A DNA stretch of 24,927 nt, taken from NCBI GenBank assembly GCA_041584475.1, contig JBFHDX010000054.1:1-24927 (forward strand), written 5' to 3'. Both the position numbers and the translations under genes were made by a program. Source of the DNA: JBFHDX01 sp041584475. GTDB taxonomy: Bacteria > Pseudomonadota > Alphaproteobacteria > UBA8366 > JADFVY01. Below are positions 1 to 8,281 of the stretch, piece after piece (positions within the stretch are counted from its first letter, which is position 1; each line of letters starts with the position of its first letter). Under the pieces are notes generated by a model. The model saw nothing but the letters and a program-made list of their open reading frames with translations, was not told the DNA's origin and did not search any database.

Positions 1-255
1 CGCGTGGCGGAGCCGCTCGCGCTCGTCCGCGCCGCCCGCGAGGCGCTCGGCGACGGCCGGCTGATCGTCGCCGGCAGCGTGAGCAGCCAGCACCAGATCG
101 CCGCACTCGGGGCGGCGGGCGCCGATGCCTTCACGATCGGGACGGCGATACTCAAGGGCAAGGGGCCGGCCGATTTCGGCGCCGTGCGCGAGCGCGTCGT
201 CGCGGTGCTCGCCGGCCGCGACGCGCCGGCGGGCGGCGTCGCGCAACCGTCATGA
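1..255 (+). CDS. C-terminal part of a phosphate-binding TIM-barrel enzyme (5' end outside window)
   Basis: The reading frame is open from the first base and ends at a TGA at 253-255, so only about the last 84 residues are present. The visible part contains a beta-strand followed by a glycine turn (IVAGSVSS) and a second one (ADAFTIGTAIL). This is the arrangement of the two C-terminal phosphate-binding loops of TIM-barrel enzymes such as HisA/NanE/KDPG-aldolase-like proteins. Which family it belongs to cannot be decided from this fragment. Its stop codon overlaps the start of the next gene by 4 bases (ATGA), so the two are translationally coupled and probably act on related sugar-phosphate-type metabolites. 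That metabolic link is inference. Confidence 0.6.
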   Translation, partial: RVAEPLALVRAAREALGDGRLIVAGSVSSQHQIAALGAAGADAFTIGTAILKGKGPADFGAVRERVVAVLAGRDAPAGGVAQPS

Positions 256-1070
256 ACCCGGCGATGCGGCCGCTCTCCGACTTTCCCGCCGCGCGCCGGC
301 GTGCCATCCGCGTCGTGCTGACCGATATCGACGATACGCTGACCGACCGCGGCGTCCTGCCGGCCGCGAGCCTCGCCGCGATGGAGCGCTTGCAGGCGGC
401 GGGGCTCCGGGTCGTGCCGGTGACCGGCCGGCCGGCCGGATGGTGCGATCATATCGCCCGCATGTGGCCGGTCGAGGGCGTCGTCGGCGAGAACGGTGGG
501 CTGTTTTTTCGCTATCTGCACGAAACAAGGACGATGAAGCGCCGATACTGGAAAGGGGCGGATGAACGGGCGGCGGACCGCGACCGCCTGGTGGCGCTCG
601 CCCGGACCATCCCGGAAGCGGTTCCCGGCTGCGCCGTCGCCGCCGACCAGCCCTACCGCGAGACCGACCTGGCGATCGATTTCGCCGAGGATGTCGGGCC
701 GCTGCCGGCGGACGACGTCAGCCGGATCGTCGCCCTGTTCGAGGCCGCCGGCGCCACCGCCAAGGTCAGCTCGATCCACGTCAACGGCTGGTTCGGCGAC
801 TACGACAAGCTGAGCATGACGCGACTCGCCCTGCGCGAGGAGCTTGCCTGCGATATCGATGCCGGCGCCGGCGAGATCGTGTTCGTCGGCGATTCGCCCA
901 ACGACGCGCCGATGTTCGGGCACTTCCCCGATGCCGTCGGCGTCGCCAACGTCCGCGACTTCGACGGGCGGCTCGATGCGGAACCGGCCTGGGTGACCGG
1001 CGCGCGCGGGGCCGCCGGTTTCGTCGAACTCGTCGAGGCGCTGCTCGCCGCCCGCCACACGCATGTGTGA
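252..1070 (+). CDS. HAD-superfamily hydrolase (Cof/sugar-phosphatase-like)
   Basis: A 272-residue protein with the haloacid dehalogenase phosphatase motifs. Motif I is DIDDTLT at residues 25-31, with nucleophile D25 and acid/base D27. Motif II is VPVTGR near residue 57. A lysine lies in the DYDK segment near residue 180, and motif IV is GDSPND around residues 212-217. The long insert between motifs II and III fits a class IIB cap, as in sucrose-, mannosyl-3-phosphoglycerate- and trehalose-phosphate phosphatases. The likely reaction is hydrolysis of a phosphate ester in the cytoplasm; the substrate is unknown. The ATG at 252 overlaps the stop of the preceding TIM-barrel gene, which supports this start and an operon. 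No signal peptide is visible. Confidence 0.85.
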   Translation: MNPAMRPLSDFPAARRRAIRVVLTDIDDTLTDRGVLPAASLAAMERLQAAGLRVVPVTGRPAGWCDHIARMWPVEGVVGENGGLFFRYLHETRTMKRRYWKGADERAADRDRLVALARTIPEAVPGCAVAADQPYRETDLAIDFAEDVGPLPADDVSRIVALFEAAGATAKVSSIHVNGWFGDYDKLSMTRLALREELACDIDAGAGEIVFVGDSPNDAPMFGHFPDAVGVANVRDFDGRLDAEPAWVTGARGAAGFVELVEALLAARHTHV

Positions 1071-1098
1071 GCGACACCACCGCGGCGGATGCGATATT
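1071..1098 (+). promoter_or_regulatory. Candidate promoter of the DUF255 gene, possibly leaderless
   Basis: GCGACA at 1071-1076 and GATATT at 1093-1098 are separated by 16 bases, and each matches 4 of 6 sigma-70 consensus positions. Transcription would start about 7 bases later, almost at the ATG at 1107, so the mRNA would have little or no leader. No clear Shine-Dalgarno sequence is seen before that ATG. This is a weak prediction. Confidence 0.25.
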
Positions 1099-1106
1099 CT
1101 GGGCCG

Positions 1107-3272
1107 ATGAGACGGAAGACGCGAGCCGCGGCGGTACTCGCGGTGCTGTTCCTCGTTCTCGCCCTGCCGGCGGCGGCGCTCGCCGGCCGGCTCGATGGCG
1201 AGGCGAGCCCGTATCTCCAGCTCCACGCCGACGATCCGGTCGACTGGTGGCCGTGGGGTCCGGCGGCGCTCGCCGAGGCCCGCGAGAGCAACCGGCCGAT
1301 CCTGCTTTCGATCGGCTACCTCGCCTGCCACTGGTGCCACGTGATGCAGGAGGAGAATTTCCGCGACCCCGACACCGCGGCAATGATGAACCGGCTTTTC
1401 GTGAACGTCATCGTCGACCGCGAGGAACTGCCCCACATCGACGGCTTCTACCAGCAGGCGGCAGCGACCATGGACCTCCAGACCGGCTGGCCCCTGCACA
1501 TGTTCCTGACGCCCGACGGGCATCCGTACTTCGGCGGCGTCTATTTCCCGCCGGAGCGGCGCCAGGGCGTGCCGGCGTTCCGCGAAGTCCTGGCGGCGGT
1601 CGCGGAGACCTACGACGAGCAACCAGCCGACGTCGCCGGCTATGCCGGACGCGTGTTCGGTGCCCTGGCGGCGTCGGGGGCGAACGCCGGCGGCCGTCAG
1701 CCGCCCTCGCGCGACGAGCTGGCCGCGGCCTGGACGGCGATGGCGGCGGAGATCGACGCTTTCGAGGGCGGTTTCGGGAGCGCGGCGAAATACCCTTACG
1801 TGCCGGCGCTCGAGACGCTGTGGCGGGCGTGGCTGCGCAGCGGCGACGCGACCTACCGCGACGCCGTCGAGCTGACCGTCCGCGCCATGGTCGAGGGCGG
1901 CATCTACGACCATGTCGGCGGTGGCTTCATGCGCTATGCGGAAGACCCGGCCTGGTCGGTCCCGCATTTCGAGAAGATGCTGAACATCAATGCGCTGATG
2001 GTCGTGCTGATGACCGACATCTGGCGTGAGACGCGGGCACCGTTGCTCGAACGGCGCATCCGCGAGACCACCGATTTCATGCTGCGCGAGATGCGGCTGC
2101 CCGGCGGCCTGTTCGGCTCGGGGCTCGACGCCGACAGCCCGGACGAGGCGGGCAGACGGCGCGAGGGAGCATACTATGTGTGGACGGCGGCCGAGATCGA
2201 CCGGATCGTCGGCGACGACGCCGCGTTGTTCAAACGGGCCTATGGCGTCACCGCCGAGGGAAACTGGAACGGAGCCAACGTGTTGAACGGGCGCGCCTCG
2301 GACGCAGCGGAACTGGCCGCCGCGTTCACCCTGCCGCCCGACGCGATCGACGGGCGGCTCGCGGCCGCACGGGCCAAGCTGTTCCGGGTCCGCCAACAGC
2401 GCACCGCGCCGGCGCTCGACGACAAGGCCGTGGCCGAGCTCAACGGCCTCGCGATCGTAGCGCTTGCGGAGGCCGGTATCGCCTTCGATCGGGCCGACTG
2501 GCTGGAGGCCGCCGAGACGGCTTTCGCCGCCGCGCGGTCGATGCTGCAAGCGGACGGGCGTCTGTTTCGCTACGCCCGCGGCAGCGAGCGCCGCGGCCCT
2601 GCGGCGACAGCGGACCATGCGCAGCTCGCCCGCGCCGGCCTTGTCCTCCACGAGGCGACCGGCGATTCGGACTTTCTGAGCGCAGCTCGCACCTACGCGG
2701 CAATGGCCCTTGGCCACTGGGACGATCGCGGCGGCGGCTTCCATCAGGTGGCCGTGTCCGCCGGTGCCGGCGTGCCGCCGCTCAAGCCCGGCCACGACGA
2801 ACAGGCGCCGTCGGGCAACGCGACGATGGCGGCGGTGATGGCACATCTATATTTCCTGACCGGCGATTCCGCCTGGCGCGAACGCGCCCATGCGACGCTC
2901 GCGGCGTTCTCGACACTGGCGAAATCCTACCCGATCGATCACGCGGCGATGCTCTCGGCCGCGGACACGCTGGCCAGTGCCGTCCAGCTGGTGATCATCG
3001 GCCGGAGGGGCGAGGCGGAAACCGACGTTTTGCTCCGTGCCGCATGGGAAATCGCGGTCCCCGGCCGCGTGCTGCAGGTGGTCGCGCCGGGGACGCTGCT
3101 GCCGGACGGACATCCGGCGCAGTACAAGGAGCAGGTCGACGACCAGACTACCGCGTATGTCTGCGTCGGCACCTTCTGCTCGCTGCCGCAGACCGATGCG
3201 GCCGGTCTTGTCGACTCGGTGAAGTTCATCCGGCAGACGCGGCGCGGTGCGGCGAATCCGCCCGCCGAGTAG
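1107..3272 (+). CDS. DUF255 / thioredoxin-fold protein (YyaL/SPATA20 family) with signal peptide
   Basis: A 721-residue protein of the DUF255 family: an N-terminal thioredoxin-like domain (about residues 27-190) followed by an alpha/alpha six-hairpin-like region. The family active site CHWCH is intact, with C74 and C77. Other hallmarks are present: DPVDWWPWG near residue 45, DREELPHID, TGWPLHMFLTPDG, and a C-terminal AYVCVGTFC. I chose the ATG at 1107 because it begins a classic Sec signal (MRRK, then a long hydrophobic run ending ALA-G near residue 26). An in-frame ATG at 1089 would only add six residues in front of it. The signal predicts export, which is not the usual picture for this family as I know it. 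The biochemical role of the family is poorly defined. It converges on the GMC gene with 3 bases between the stop codons. Confidence 0.88.
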   Translation: MRRKTRAAAVLAVLFLVLALPAAALAGRLDGEASPYLQLHADDPVDWWPWGPAALAEARESNRPILLSIGYLACHWCHVMQEENFRDPDTAAMMNRLFVNVIVDREELPHIDGFYQQAAATMDLQTGWPLHMFLTPDGHPYFGGVYFPPERRQGVPAFREVLAAVAETYDEQPADVAGYAGRVFGALAASGANAGGRQPPSRDELAAAWTAMAAEIDAFEGGFGSAAKYPYVPALETLWRAWLRSGDATYRDAVELTVRAMVEGGIYDHVGGGFMRYAEDPAWSVPHFEKMLNINALMVVLMTDIWRETRAPLLERRIRETTDFMLREMRLPGGLFGSGLDADSPDEAGRRREGAYYVWTAAEIDRIVGDDAALFKRAYGVTAEGNWNGANVLNGRASDAAELAAAFTLPPDAIDGRLAAARAKLFRVRQQRTAPALDDKAVAELNGLAIVALAEAGIAFDRADWLEAAETAFAAARSMLQADGRLFRYARGSERRGPAATADHAQLARAGLVLHEATGDSDFLSAARTYAAMALGHWDDRGGGFHQVAVSAGAGVPPLKPGHDEQAPSGNATMAAVMAHLYFLTGDSAWRERAHATLAAFSTLAKSYPIDHAAMLSAADTLASAVQLVIIGRRGEAETDVLLRAAWEIAVPGRVLQVVAPGTLLPDGHPAQYKEQVDDQTTAYVCVGTFCSLPQTDAAGLVDSVKFIRQTRRGAANPPAE

Positions 3273-3275
3273 GCC

Positions 3276-4913
3276 TTACGCCGCGCGCGAACGACCCTTG
3301 CGGTCCTCGCGGATCATGTCCGAGGCCTTCTCGGCAATCATGATCGTCGGCGAGTTGGTGTTGCCGGAGGTGATGGTCGGCATGATCGACGCGTCGACGA
3401 CGCGCAGCCCGTCGATGCCGCGCACGCGCAGCCGCTCGTCGACGACGGCCATGGCGTCCTGCCCCATCTTGCAGGTGCTGACCGGATGGAAGATCGTCGT
3501 CGCGATGTCGCCGGCGGCGCGCGCAAGCTCCTCGTCGCTGGCCAGGTGGGCGCCGGGCTTGAACTCCTCGGGCGCGAACCGGGCCAATGCCTTGGCTTGG
3601 GCGATGCGCCGCGTCAGCCGCAGCGCATCGGCCGCGACCTTGCGGTCGCGCGGCGTCGACAGATAGTTCGGCTTGATCATCGGCTTCGACCGCGGATCGA
3701 CGTCGCGCAGCCGCACGCAACCGCGGCTCTCCGGTCGCAGGTTGCAGACCGACGCGGTGAAGCCGGGAAACGGATGCAGCGCCGCGCCGAGCCGCTCGGT
3801 CGACAGCGGCTGCACGTGGAATTCGAGGTCCGGCGTCTCCTGGGACGGGTCGCTCTTGGCGAAGGCGCCGAGCTGGCTCGGCGACATCGACAGCGGTCCC
3901 GAGCGGAACAGCGCGTACTCCAGCGCCATGCCGACGCGCCCGACCATGCTGTTCGCACGCTCGTTGAGCGTCACCGTGTTCCGGACCCGGAATACCGGGC
4001 GGATCTGCAGATGGTCCTGCAGGTTCTCGCCCACGCCGGCGAGCTCGTGCACGAGCGGGATCCCGTGCTCTTGCAGCAACCAGCCGGGGCCGATGCCCGA
4101 AAGCTGCAATATGACCGGCGATGCCACGGCGCCGGCGGCGAGAATCACCTCGCCCGACGCGCTGGCGCGGGCGTCGGCGCCGTCGCACCAGAAATCGATG
4201 CCGGTCGCCCGGCGACCCTCGAGCCGCAGCCGTTTCGCCTGCGCCCGGATCAGCACGGTGAGGTTGCGACGCGCCATGGCCGGCCGCAGGAACCCCTTCG
4301 CCGTGGTCCAGCGCACGCCGCGCTTCTGGTTGACCTGGAAATAGCCGACGCCCTCGTTGTCGCCGCGATTGAAGTCGTCGGTCTTGGGGATGCCGCACTC
4401 GGCGGCGGCGTCGGCCCAGGCATCGAGGATCTCCCACGACAGCCGCTGGGCGTCGACGCGCCATTCGCCGCCGGCGCCGTGGTGCTCGTCGGCGCCCCGG
4501 AAATGATCCTCCGAGCGCTTGAAATAGGGCAAGACGTCGTCCCAGCCCCAGCCGGCATTGCCCATCTGGCGCCACTGATCGTAATCGCGCGCCTGGCCGC
4601 GCATGTAGATCATGCCGTTGATCGACGAACAGCCGCCGAGCACCTTGCCGCGCGGATAGTCCAGCGCGCGGCCGTTGAGGCCGTCCTCGGCCTCCGTCCG
4701 GAAGCACCAGTCCGTGCGCGGGTTGTTCATCGTGTAGAGGTAGCCGACCGGGATGTGGATCCAGTGGTAGTTGTCCCTGCCGCCGGCCTCGAGCAGCAGG
4801 ACCCTGACGTCGGGATCGGCCGACAGCCGGTTGGCCAGCACGCACCCGGCCGATCCGGCGCCGACGACGATATAGTCGAACGTGCCGAAATCCCGAGCTT
4901 GGTCACGCGGCAT
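3276..4913 (-). CDS. GMC-family FAD oxidoreductase (choline/alcohol dehydrogenase-like)
   Basis: A 545-residue flavoprotein of the glucose-methanol-choline oxidoreductase family, which oxidises primary or secondary alcohols. The N-terminal Rossmann FAD motif VVGAGSAG is at residues 16-23, followed by LLLEAGG. The GMC signature region (PRGKVLGGCSSINGMIYMRG) follows. The C-terminal catalytic pair is H476 in the FHPVSTCKMG motif and N520 in SGNTNSPT. The length is typical. There is no signal peptide, so the protein is probably cytoplasmic and passes electrons to a quinone or other acceptor. It resembles BetA/AlkJ-type dehydrogenases, but the substrate cannot be read from the sequence, and no betaine-synthesis genes are nearby. 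A purine-rich GGGAAAGGGA stretch lies just before the ATG. It is transcribed alone, divergently from the gene at 5057. Confidence 0.9.
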   Translation of the reverse strand: MPRDQARDFGTFDYIVVGAGSAGCVLANRLSADPDVRVLLLEAGGRDNYHWIHIPVGYLYTMNNPRTDWCFRTEAEDGLNGRALDYPRGKVLGGCSSINGMIYMRGQARDYDQWRQMGNAGWGWDDVLPYFKRSEDHFRGADEHHGAGGEWRVDAQRLSWEILDAWADAAAECGIPKTDDFNRGDNEGVGYFQVNQKRGVRWTTAKGFLRPAMARRNLTVLIRAQAKRLRLEGRRATGIDFWCDGADARASASGEVILAAGAVASPVILQLSGIGPGWLLQEHGIPLVHELAGVGENLQDHLQIRPVFRVRNTVTLNERANSMVGRVGMALEYALFRSGPLSMSPSQLGAFAKSDPSQETPDLEFHVQPLSTERLGAALHPFPGFTASVCNLRPESRGCVRLRDVDPRSKPMIKPNYLSTPRDRKVAADALRLTRRIAQAKALARFAPEEFKPGAHLASDEELARAAGDIATTIFHPVSTCKMGQDAMAVVDERLRVRGIDGLRVVDASIMPTITSGNTNSPTIMIAEKASDMIREDRKGRSRAA

Positions 4914-5056
4914 CCCTGTCCCTTTCCCGGTAGCGGCGGGTCACGCCCAAGATAATGGCCGCTGCGGGCGCGCCGCAAGCCCGCCGGCATGGCGGCGTCG
5001 CGCACGAACCGCTACTCTCGGAACAGGCCGAGACTAGCCGCAACGGGGGTTCGCCA

Positions 5057-6415
5057 ATGGCCGCAGAGCGCCGGCGTCGACGCATCCTGATCATGGGCGC
5101 CGCGGGACGCGACTTCCACAATTTCAACGCCGTGTTCCGCGATGACGGCGCGGTCGAGGTGGTCGCATTCACCGCTGCCCAGATCCCGGGGATCGCCGAT
5201 CGCCGCTACCCGCCGTCGCTGGCCGGCGCGCTCTATCCGGAGGGGATTCCGATCGCCGAGGAAGGCGAGTGCGAGGCGCTGTGCCGCGCGCACGATGTCG
5301 ACGAGGTCGTCTTCGCATACAGCGACATCACCCACGAGACGGTCATGCACGCCGCCTCGCGCGCGCTCGCGGCAGGGGCGGATTTCACGCTGCTCGGGCC
5401 GGACCGGACGATGATCGCCGCCGCCGTGCCGGTGATCGCGGTCTCGGCGGTCCGCACCGGCTGCGGCAAGTCGCAGACGGTGCGCCACCTGGCGCGTCTG
5501 CTGCGCGAGCGGGGCCTGGCGGTCGCCGTGCTGCGCCACCCGATGCCCTACGGCGATCTCGCGCGCCAGCGCGTGCAGCGTTTTGCCAGCCTCGCCGATC
5601 TCGATGCCGCCGACTGCACGATCGAGGAGCGCGAGGAATACGAGCCGCACATCGCCGAGGGCAACGTCGTATTCAGCGGGGTCGACAGCGCCGCCGTGGC
5701 CGCCGCCGCCGCGCAGGAAGCGGACGTCATCCTGTGGGACGGCGGCAACAACGACTTCCCGTTCCTGCGACCCGGCCTGCACGTCGTGCTGGCCGACGCG
5801 TTGCGGCCCGGGCAGGCGGCCACGCACCATCCGGGCGAGGCGGTCCTGCGCATGGCCGATGTCGTGGTCGTCGCCAAGGTCGATGCGGCGCCGGCCGAGC
5901 AGGTCGACCAGGTCGTCGCCGAGGTCAGCGCGCTCGCCCCGGGACGGCCGGTGGTCCGCGCCGCCTCGCCGCTGACGCTGGACGACCCGGCGGCGGTCGA
6001 CGGCCGGCGCGTGCTGGTCGTCGAGGACGGGCCGACGATCACCCATGGCGGCATGCGGCACGGCGCGGGCTTCGTCGCCGCGAGCGCGCGGCCCGGCGTC
6101 GTCATCGTCGATCCCCGCGCGTCCGCGGCCCCGGCGATAAGGGAAATCTATGCGCGCCATCCGCATATCGGGCCGGTGCTGCCGGCGATGGGCTACAGCG
6201 ATGCCCAGCGCGAGGCGCTGCGCCGGACGATCGCGGCGGCCGACGCCGACATCGTGGTCAGCGGAACGCCGATCGAGCTGTCGCGCATCATCGGCATCGA
6301 CAAGCCCGTGGTTCGCGCGCGGTACCGCTACGCCGACGCCGGCGAGCCGACGCTCGGCGCGCTCGTCGGGCGTTTCCTCGACGACGCCGGATTTCGTGAG
6401 GACGGCCAGCGCTGA
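5057..6415 (+). CDS. Cyclic 2,3-diphosphoglycerate synthetase-like P-loop protein
   Basis: A 452-residue protein with an N-terminal Rossmann-like region (ILIMGAAGRDFHNFN) and a P-loop at about residues 128-141 (SAVRTGCGKSQT, Lys138). The signature stretches YSDITHE, LRHPMPYGDL and WDGGNNDFPF are also present. This pattern matches the COG2403 family, whose characterised archaeal members make cyclic 2,3-diphosphoglycerate from 2,3-diphosphoglycerate with ATP. Bacterial members are usually annotated only as GTPases and have no established function. I chose ATG 5057 because CGGGGGT lies about 7 bases upstream and the family N-terminus starts right after it; an upstream in-frame start would add an unconserved 34-residue tail. 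It is monocistronic and ends before a strong hairpin terminator. Confidence 0.8.
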   Translation: MAAERRRRRILIMGAAGRDFHNFNAVFRDDGAVEVVAFTAAQIPGIADRRYPPSLAGALYPEGIPIAEEGECEALCRAHDVDEVVFAYSDITHETVMHAASRALAAGADFTLLGPDRTMIAAAVPVIAVSAVRTGCGKSQTVRHLARLLRERGLAVAVLRHPMPYGDLARQRVQRFASLADLDAADCTIEEREEYEPHIAEGNVVFSGVDSAAVAAAAAQEADVILWDGGNNDFPFLRPGLHVVLADALRPGQAATHHPGEAVLRMADVVVVAKVDAAPAEQVDQVVAEVSALAPGRPVVRAASPLTLDDPAAVDGRRVLVVEDGPTITHGGMRHGAGFVAASARPGVVIVDPRASAAPAIREIYARHPHIGPVLPAMGYSDAQREALRRTIAAADADIVVSGTPIELSRIIGIDKPVVRARYRYADAGEPTLGALVGRFLDDAGFREDGQR

Positions 6416-6430
6416 CGCATCGCAGACGTG

Positions 6431-6462
6431 AAATCGGGCGGAGCCGATGCTCCGCCCGATTT
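6431..6462. terminator. Strong hairpin terminator between convergent genes
   Basis: A perfect 14-bp stem (arms 6431-6444, AAATCGGGCGGAGC, and 6449-6462) closes a CGAT tetraloop. One arm begins with AAAT and the other ends with ATTT, so the structure reads as a short-U-tract terminator on both strands. It lies 16 bases after the stop at 6415 and about 140 bases beyond the end of the convergent ABC ATPase gene, so it can serve both. Confidence 0.75.
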
Positions 6463-6604
6463 CCAACTCCCCTCTCACCGGCTGACCCGGCGACGAAAAA
6501 TCTTGCTTGCGCGTTCGTGCCGGAGCGTATGTCCGCCACCGGCCCCTAGTCCCTTGAATGCTACAACGACCGGCGCCCCGACTTATTCCCGAGCCGGGAA
6601 AAAA

Positions 6605-8281
6605 TTATTGGTCGGCGCTCTCCATGACCTTCTCGCCCCGCGCCTTCCGCGCCGCGCGGTCGGCGAGCAGATTCTCGAGCCAGTCCGGGTCCATCTCGGG
6701 GACCGACGACAGCAGTAGGTCGGTATAGGGGTCGTGCGGCGGCACGAAGATGTCGTCCTTCGCGCCCTGTTCGACGACCCGCCCCTCGAGCATGACGACG
6801 ACCTCGTCGGAGATCGCCCGCACGGTGGCAAGGTCGTGCGTGATGAACAGGTAGGTGACCCCGAGCTCGTCCTGCAGCCGTTGCAGGAGCTTGAGGATCT
6901 CCTCGGCGACCAGCTGGTCGAGCGCGGACGTCACCTCGTCGCAGATGATCAGCTCGGGCTCCGCGGCGAGCGCGCGGGCGATGCAGACGCGCTGCTTCTG
7001 GCCGCCGGACAGCTCGCCCGGCAAGCGATCGATGAACTCGTCCGGGTCGAGCTCGATCATGCGCAGCAGCTCGCGGACGCGCTCCTCGCGCGCCTTGCCG
7101 GTGAGCCCGAGATAGAAGCCCAGCGGCCGGCCGATGACGTCGCGGATCCGCTGCCGTGGATTGAGCGCCGTATCCGGCATCTGGTAGATCATCTGCGCGT
7201 GACGGAGCTGCTCGCGCGTGCGCTTCTTGTACGAGGCGGGCAGCTCTTGGCCGTTGAACAGCACGGCGCCGTCGCGCGGCGGCAGCAGCCCGGTGATGAC
7301 CCGGGCCAGCGTGCTCTTGCCGCTGCCGGATTCGCCGACGACGGCGACGGTGCGGCCGCGCCCGACCGTTACGTTCACGCCCTCGAGGACGATGACGTGC
7401 CCGCCGTAGCTGGCCGTCACGTCGCGGACCTCGAGCAGCGGCACGTCGGATTTGTCGGGCGGCGCCTCCTCCTTGCGGTAGGAGCGCACCGCGAGCAGTC
7501 GCCGCGTGTATTCCTCCTTCGGGTTGGCGAGCATCTCGCGGGCGTCGCCCTCCTCGATGAGGTCGCCATAGCGGAGCACCATGATGCGGTCGGCCATCTG
7601 CGCCACGACCGCCAGATCGTGGGTGATGTAGATCGCCGCCGTGTTGAACTCGTGCACGACGTCCTTGATCGCGGCGAGCACCTCGATCTGCGTCGTCACG
7701 TCGAGCGCCGTGGTCGGTTCGTCGAAGATGATGAGGTCGGGACGGCATGCCATCGCCATCGCCGTCATCGCCCGCTGCAGCTGCCCCCCGGAAACCTGGT
7801 GCGGGTAACGGAATCCGATGTTCTCGGGATCGGGAAGCCGCAGGCGGCGGTAGAGCTCGATCGCTTCCTTCTCGCTTTCGGTCTTGCCCTTGACCCCGTG
7901 CTGCACCGGCGTCTCGGTGTACTGGTCGATGAGCCGGTGCGCCGGGTTAAAGGCGGCGGCCGCGCTCTGCGCCACGTAGGCGATGCGCGAACCGCGCAGC
8001 CGGCGCAGCTGCCCGTCGGACGCCTTGCGCAGGTCCATGCCGTCGAACACGATCGTGCCGCCGGTGATACGGCAGCCCGGCCGCGCGAAGCCCATGCTGG
8101 CGATGCCGATCGTCGACTTGCCGGCGCCGGATTCGCCGATCAGGCCGAGCACCTCGCCGCGCCGCAGCGTCACGTCGACGCCGTGCACGATCTCCTGCCA
8201 CTTGTCCTCCGATTGCCCCTCGATGCGCAGGCCGCGCATCTCGAGCAGCACGTCCCCCTTGCTTCCGCCCTTACTTGTCAT
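6605..8281 (-). CDS. Fused double ATP-binding subunit of dipeptide/opine-type ABC importer
   Basis: A 558-residue ATPase with two complete ABC cassettes in one chain, equivalent to DppD plus DppF (compare GsiA/YejF). In cassette 1, Walker A is GESGAGKST at residues 49-57, the signature is VSGGQLQ near 164, and Walker B is IIFDEPTTALD with D187. In cassette 2, Walker A is GESGSGKST at 316-324, the signature is LSGGQKQR near 427, and Walker B is IICDEVTSALD with D448. The second Walker B has Val where Pro is usual (DEPTSALD). I start the protein at the ATG at 8281, which overlaps the last 11 bases of the preceding permease gene; a longer in-frame start at 8332 would lie well inside that gene. 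It energises the importer formed by the three upstream genes at the cytoplasmic face. Confidence 0.93.
   Translation of the reverse strand: MTSKGGSKGDVLLEMRGLRIEGQSEDKWQEIVHGVDVTLRRGEVLGLIGESGAGKSTIGIASMGFARPGCRITGGTIVFDGMDLRKASDGQLRRLRGSRIAYVAQSAAAAFNPAHRLIDQYTETPVQHGVKGKTESEKEAIELYRRLRLPDPENIGFRYPHQVSGGQLQRAMTAMAMACRPDLIIFDEPTTALDVTTQIEVLAAIKDVVHEFNTAAIYITHDLAVVAQMADRIMVLRYGDLIEEGDAREMLANPKEEYTRRLLAVRSYRKEEAPPDKSDVPLLEVRDVTASYGGHVIVLEGVNVTVGRGRTVAVVGESGSGKSTLARVITGLLPPRDGAVLFNGQELPASYKKRTREQLRHAQMIYQMPDTALNPRQRIRDVIGRPLGFYLGLTGKAREERVRELLRMIELDPDEFIDRLPGELSGGQKQRVCIARALAAEPELIICDEVTSALDQLVAEEILKLLQRLQDELGVTYLFITHDLATVRAISDEVVVMLEGRVVEQGAKDDIFVPPHDPYTDLLLSSVPEMDPDWLENLLADRAARKARGEKVMESADQ

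Noticed and set aside
3486..4955. 489-codon plus-strand open frame opposite the GMC oxidoreductase gene
   Set aside because: It is an antisense frame kept open by GC-rich codon bias; its translation is Arg/Ala/Gly-rich with no domain, while the opposite strand encodes a clear flavoprotein.
5017..5032. CTCGG/CCGAG stem in the gap before the cyclic-diphosphoglycerate-synthetase-like gene
   Set aside because: A 5-bp stem is too weak to stand out in such GC-rich DNA, and it shows no link to a regulator.
6586..6604. Hairpin TTCCCG-AGC-CGGGAA next to a run of A, near the end of the ABC ATPase gene
   Set aside because: For minus-strand transcripts the U-run precedes the stem instead of following it, so it is not a canonical terminator; the stronger stem at 6431-6462 fits better.
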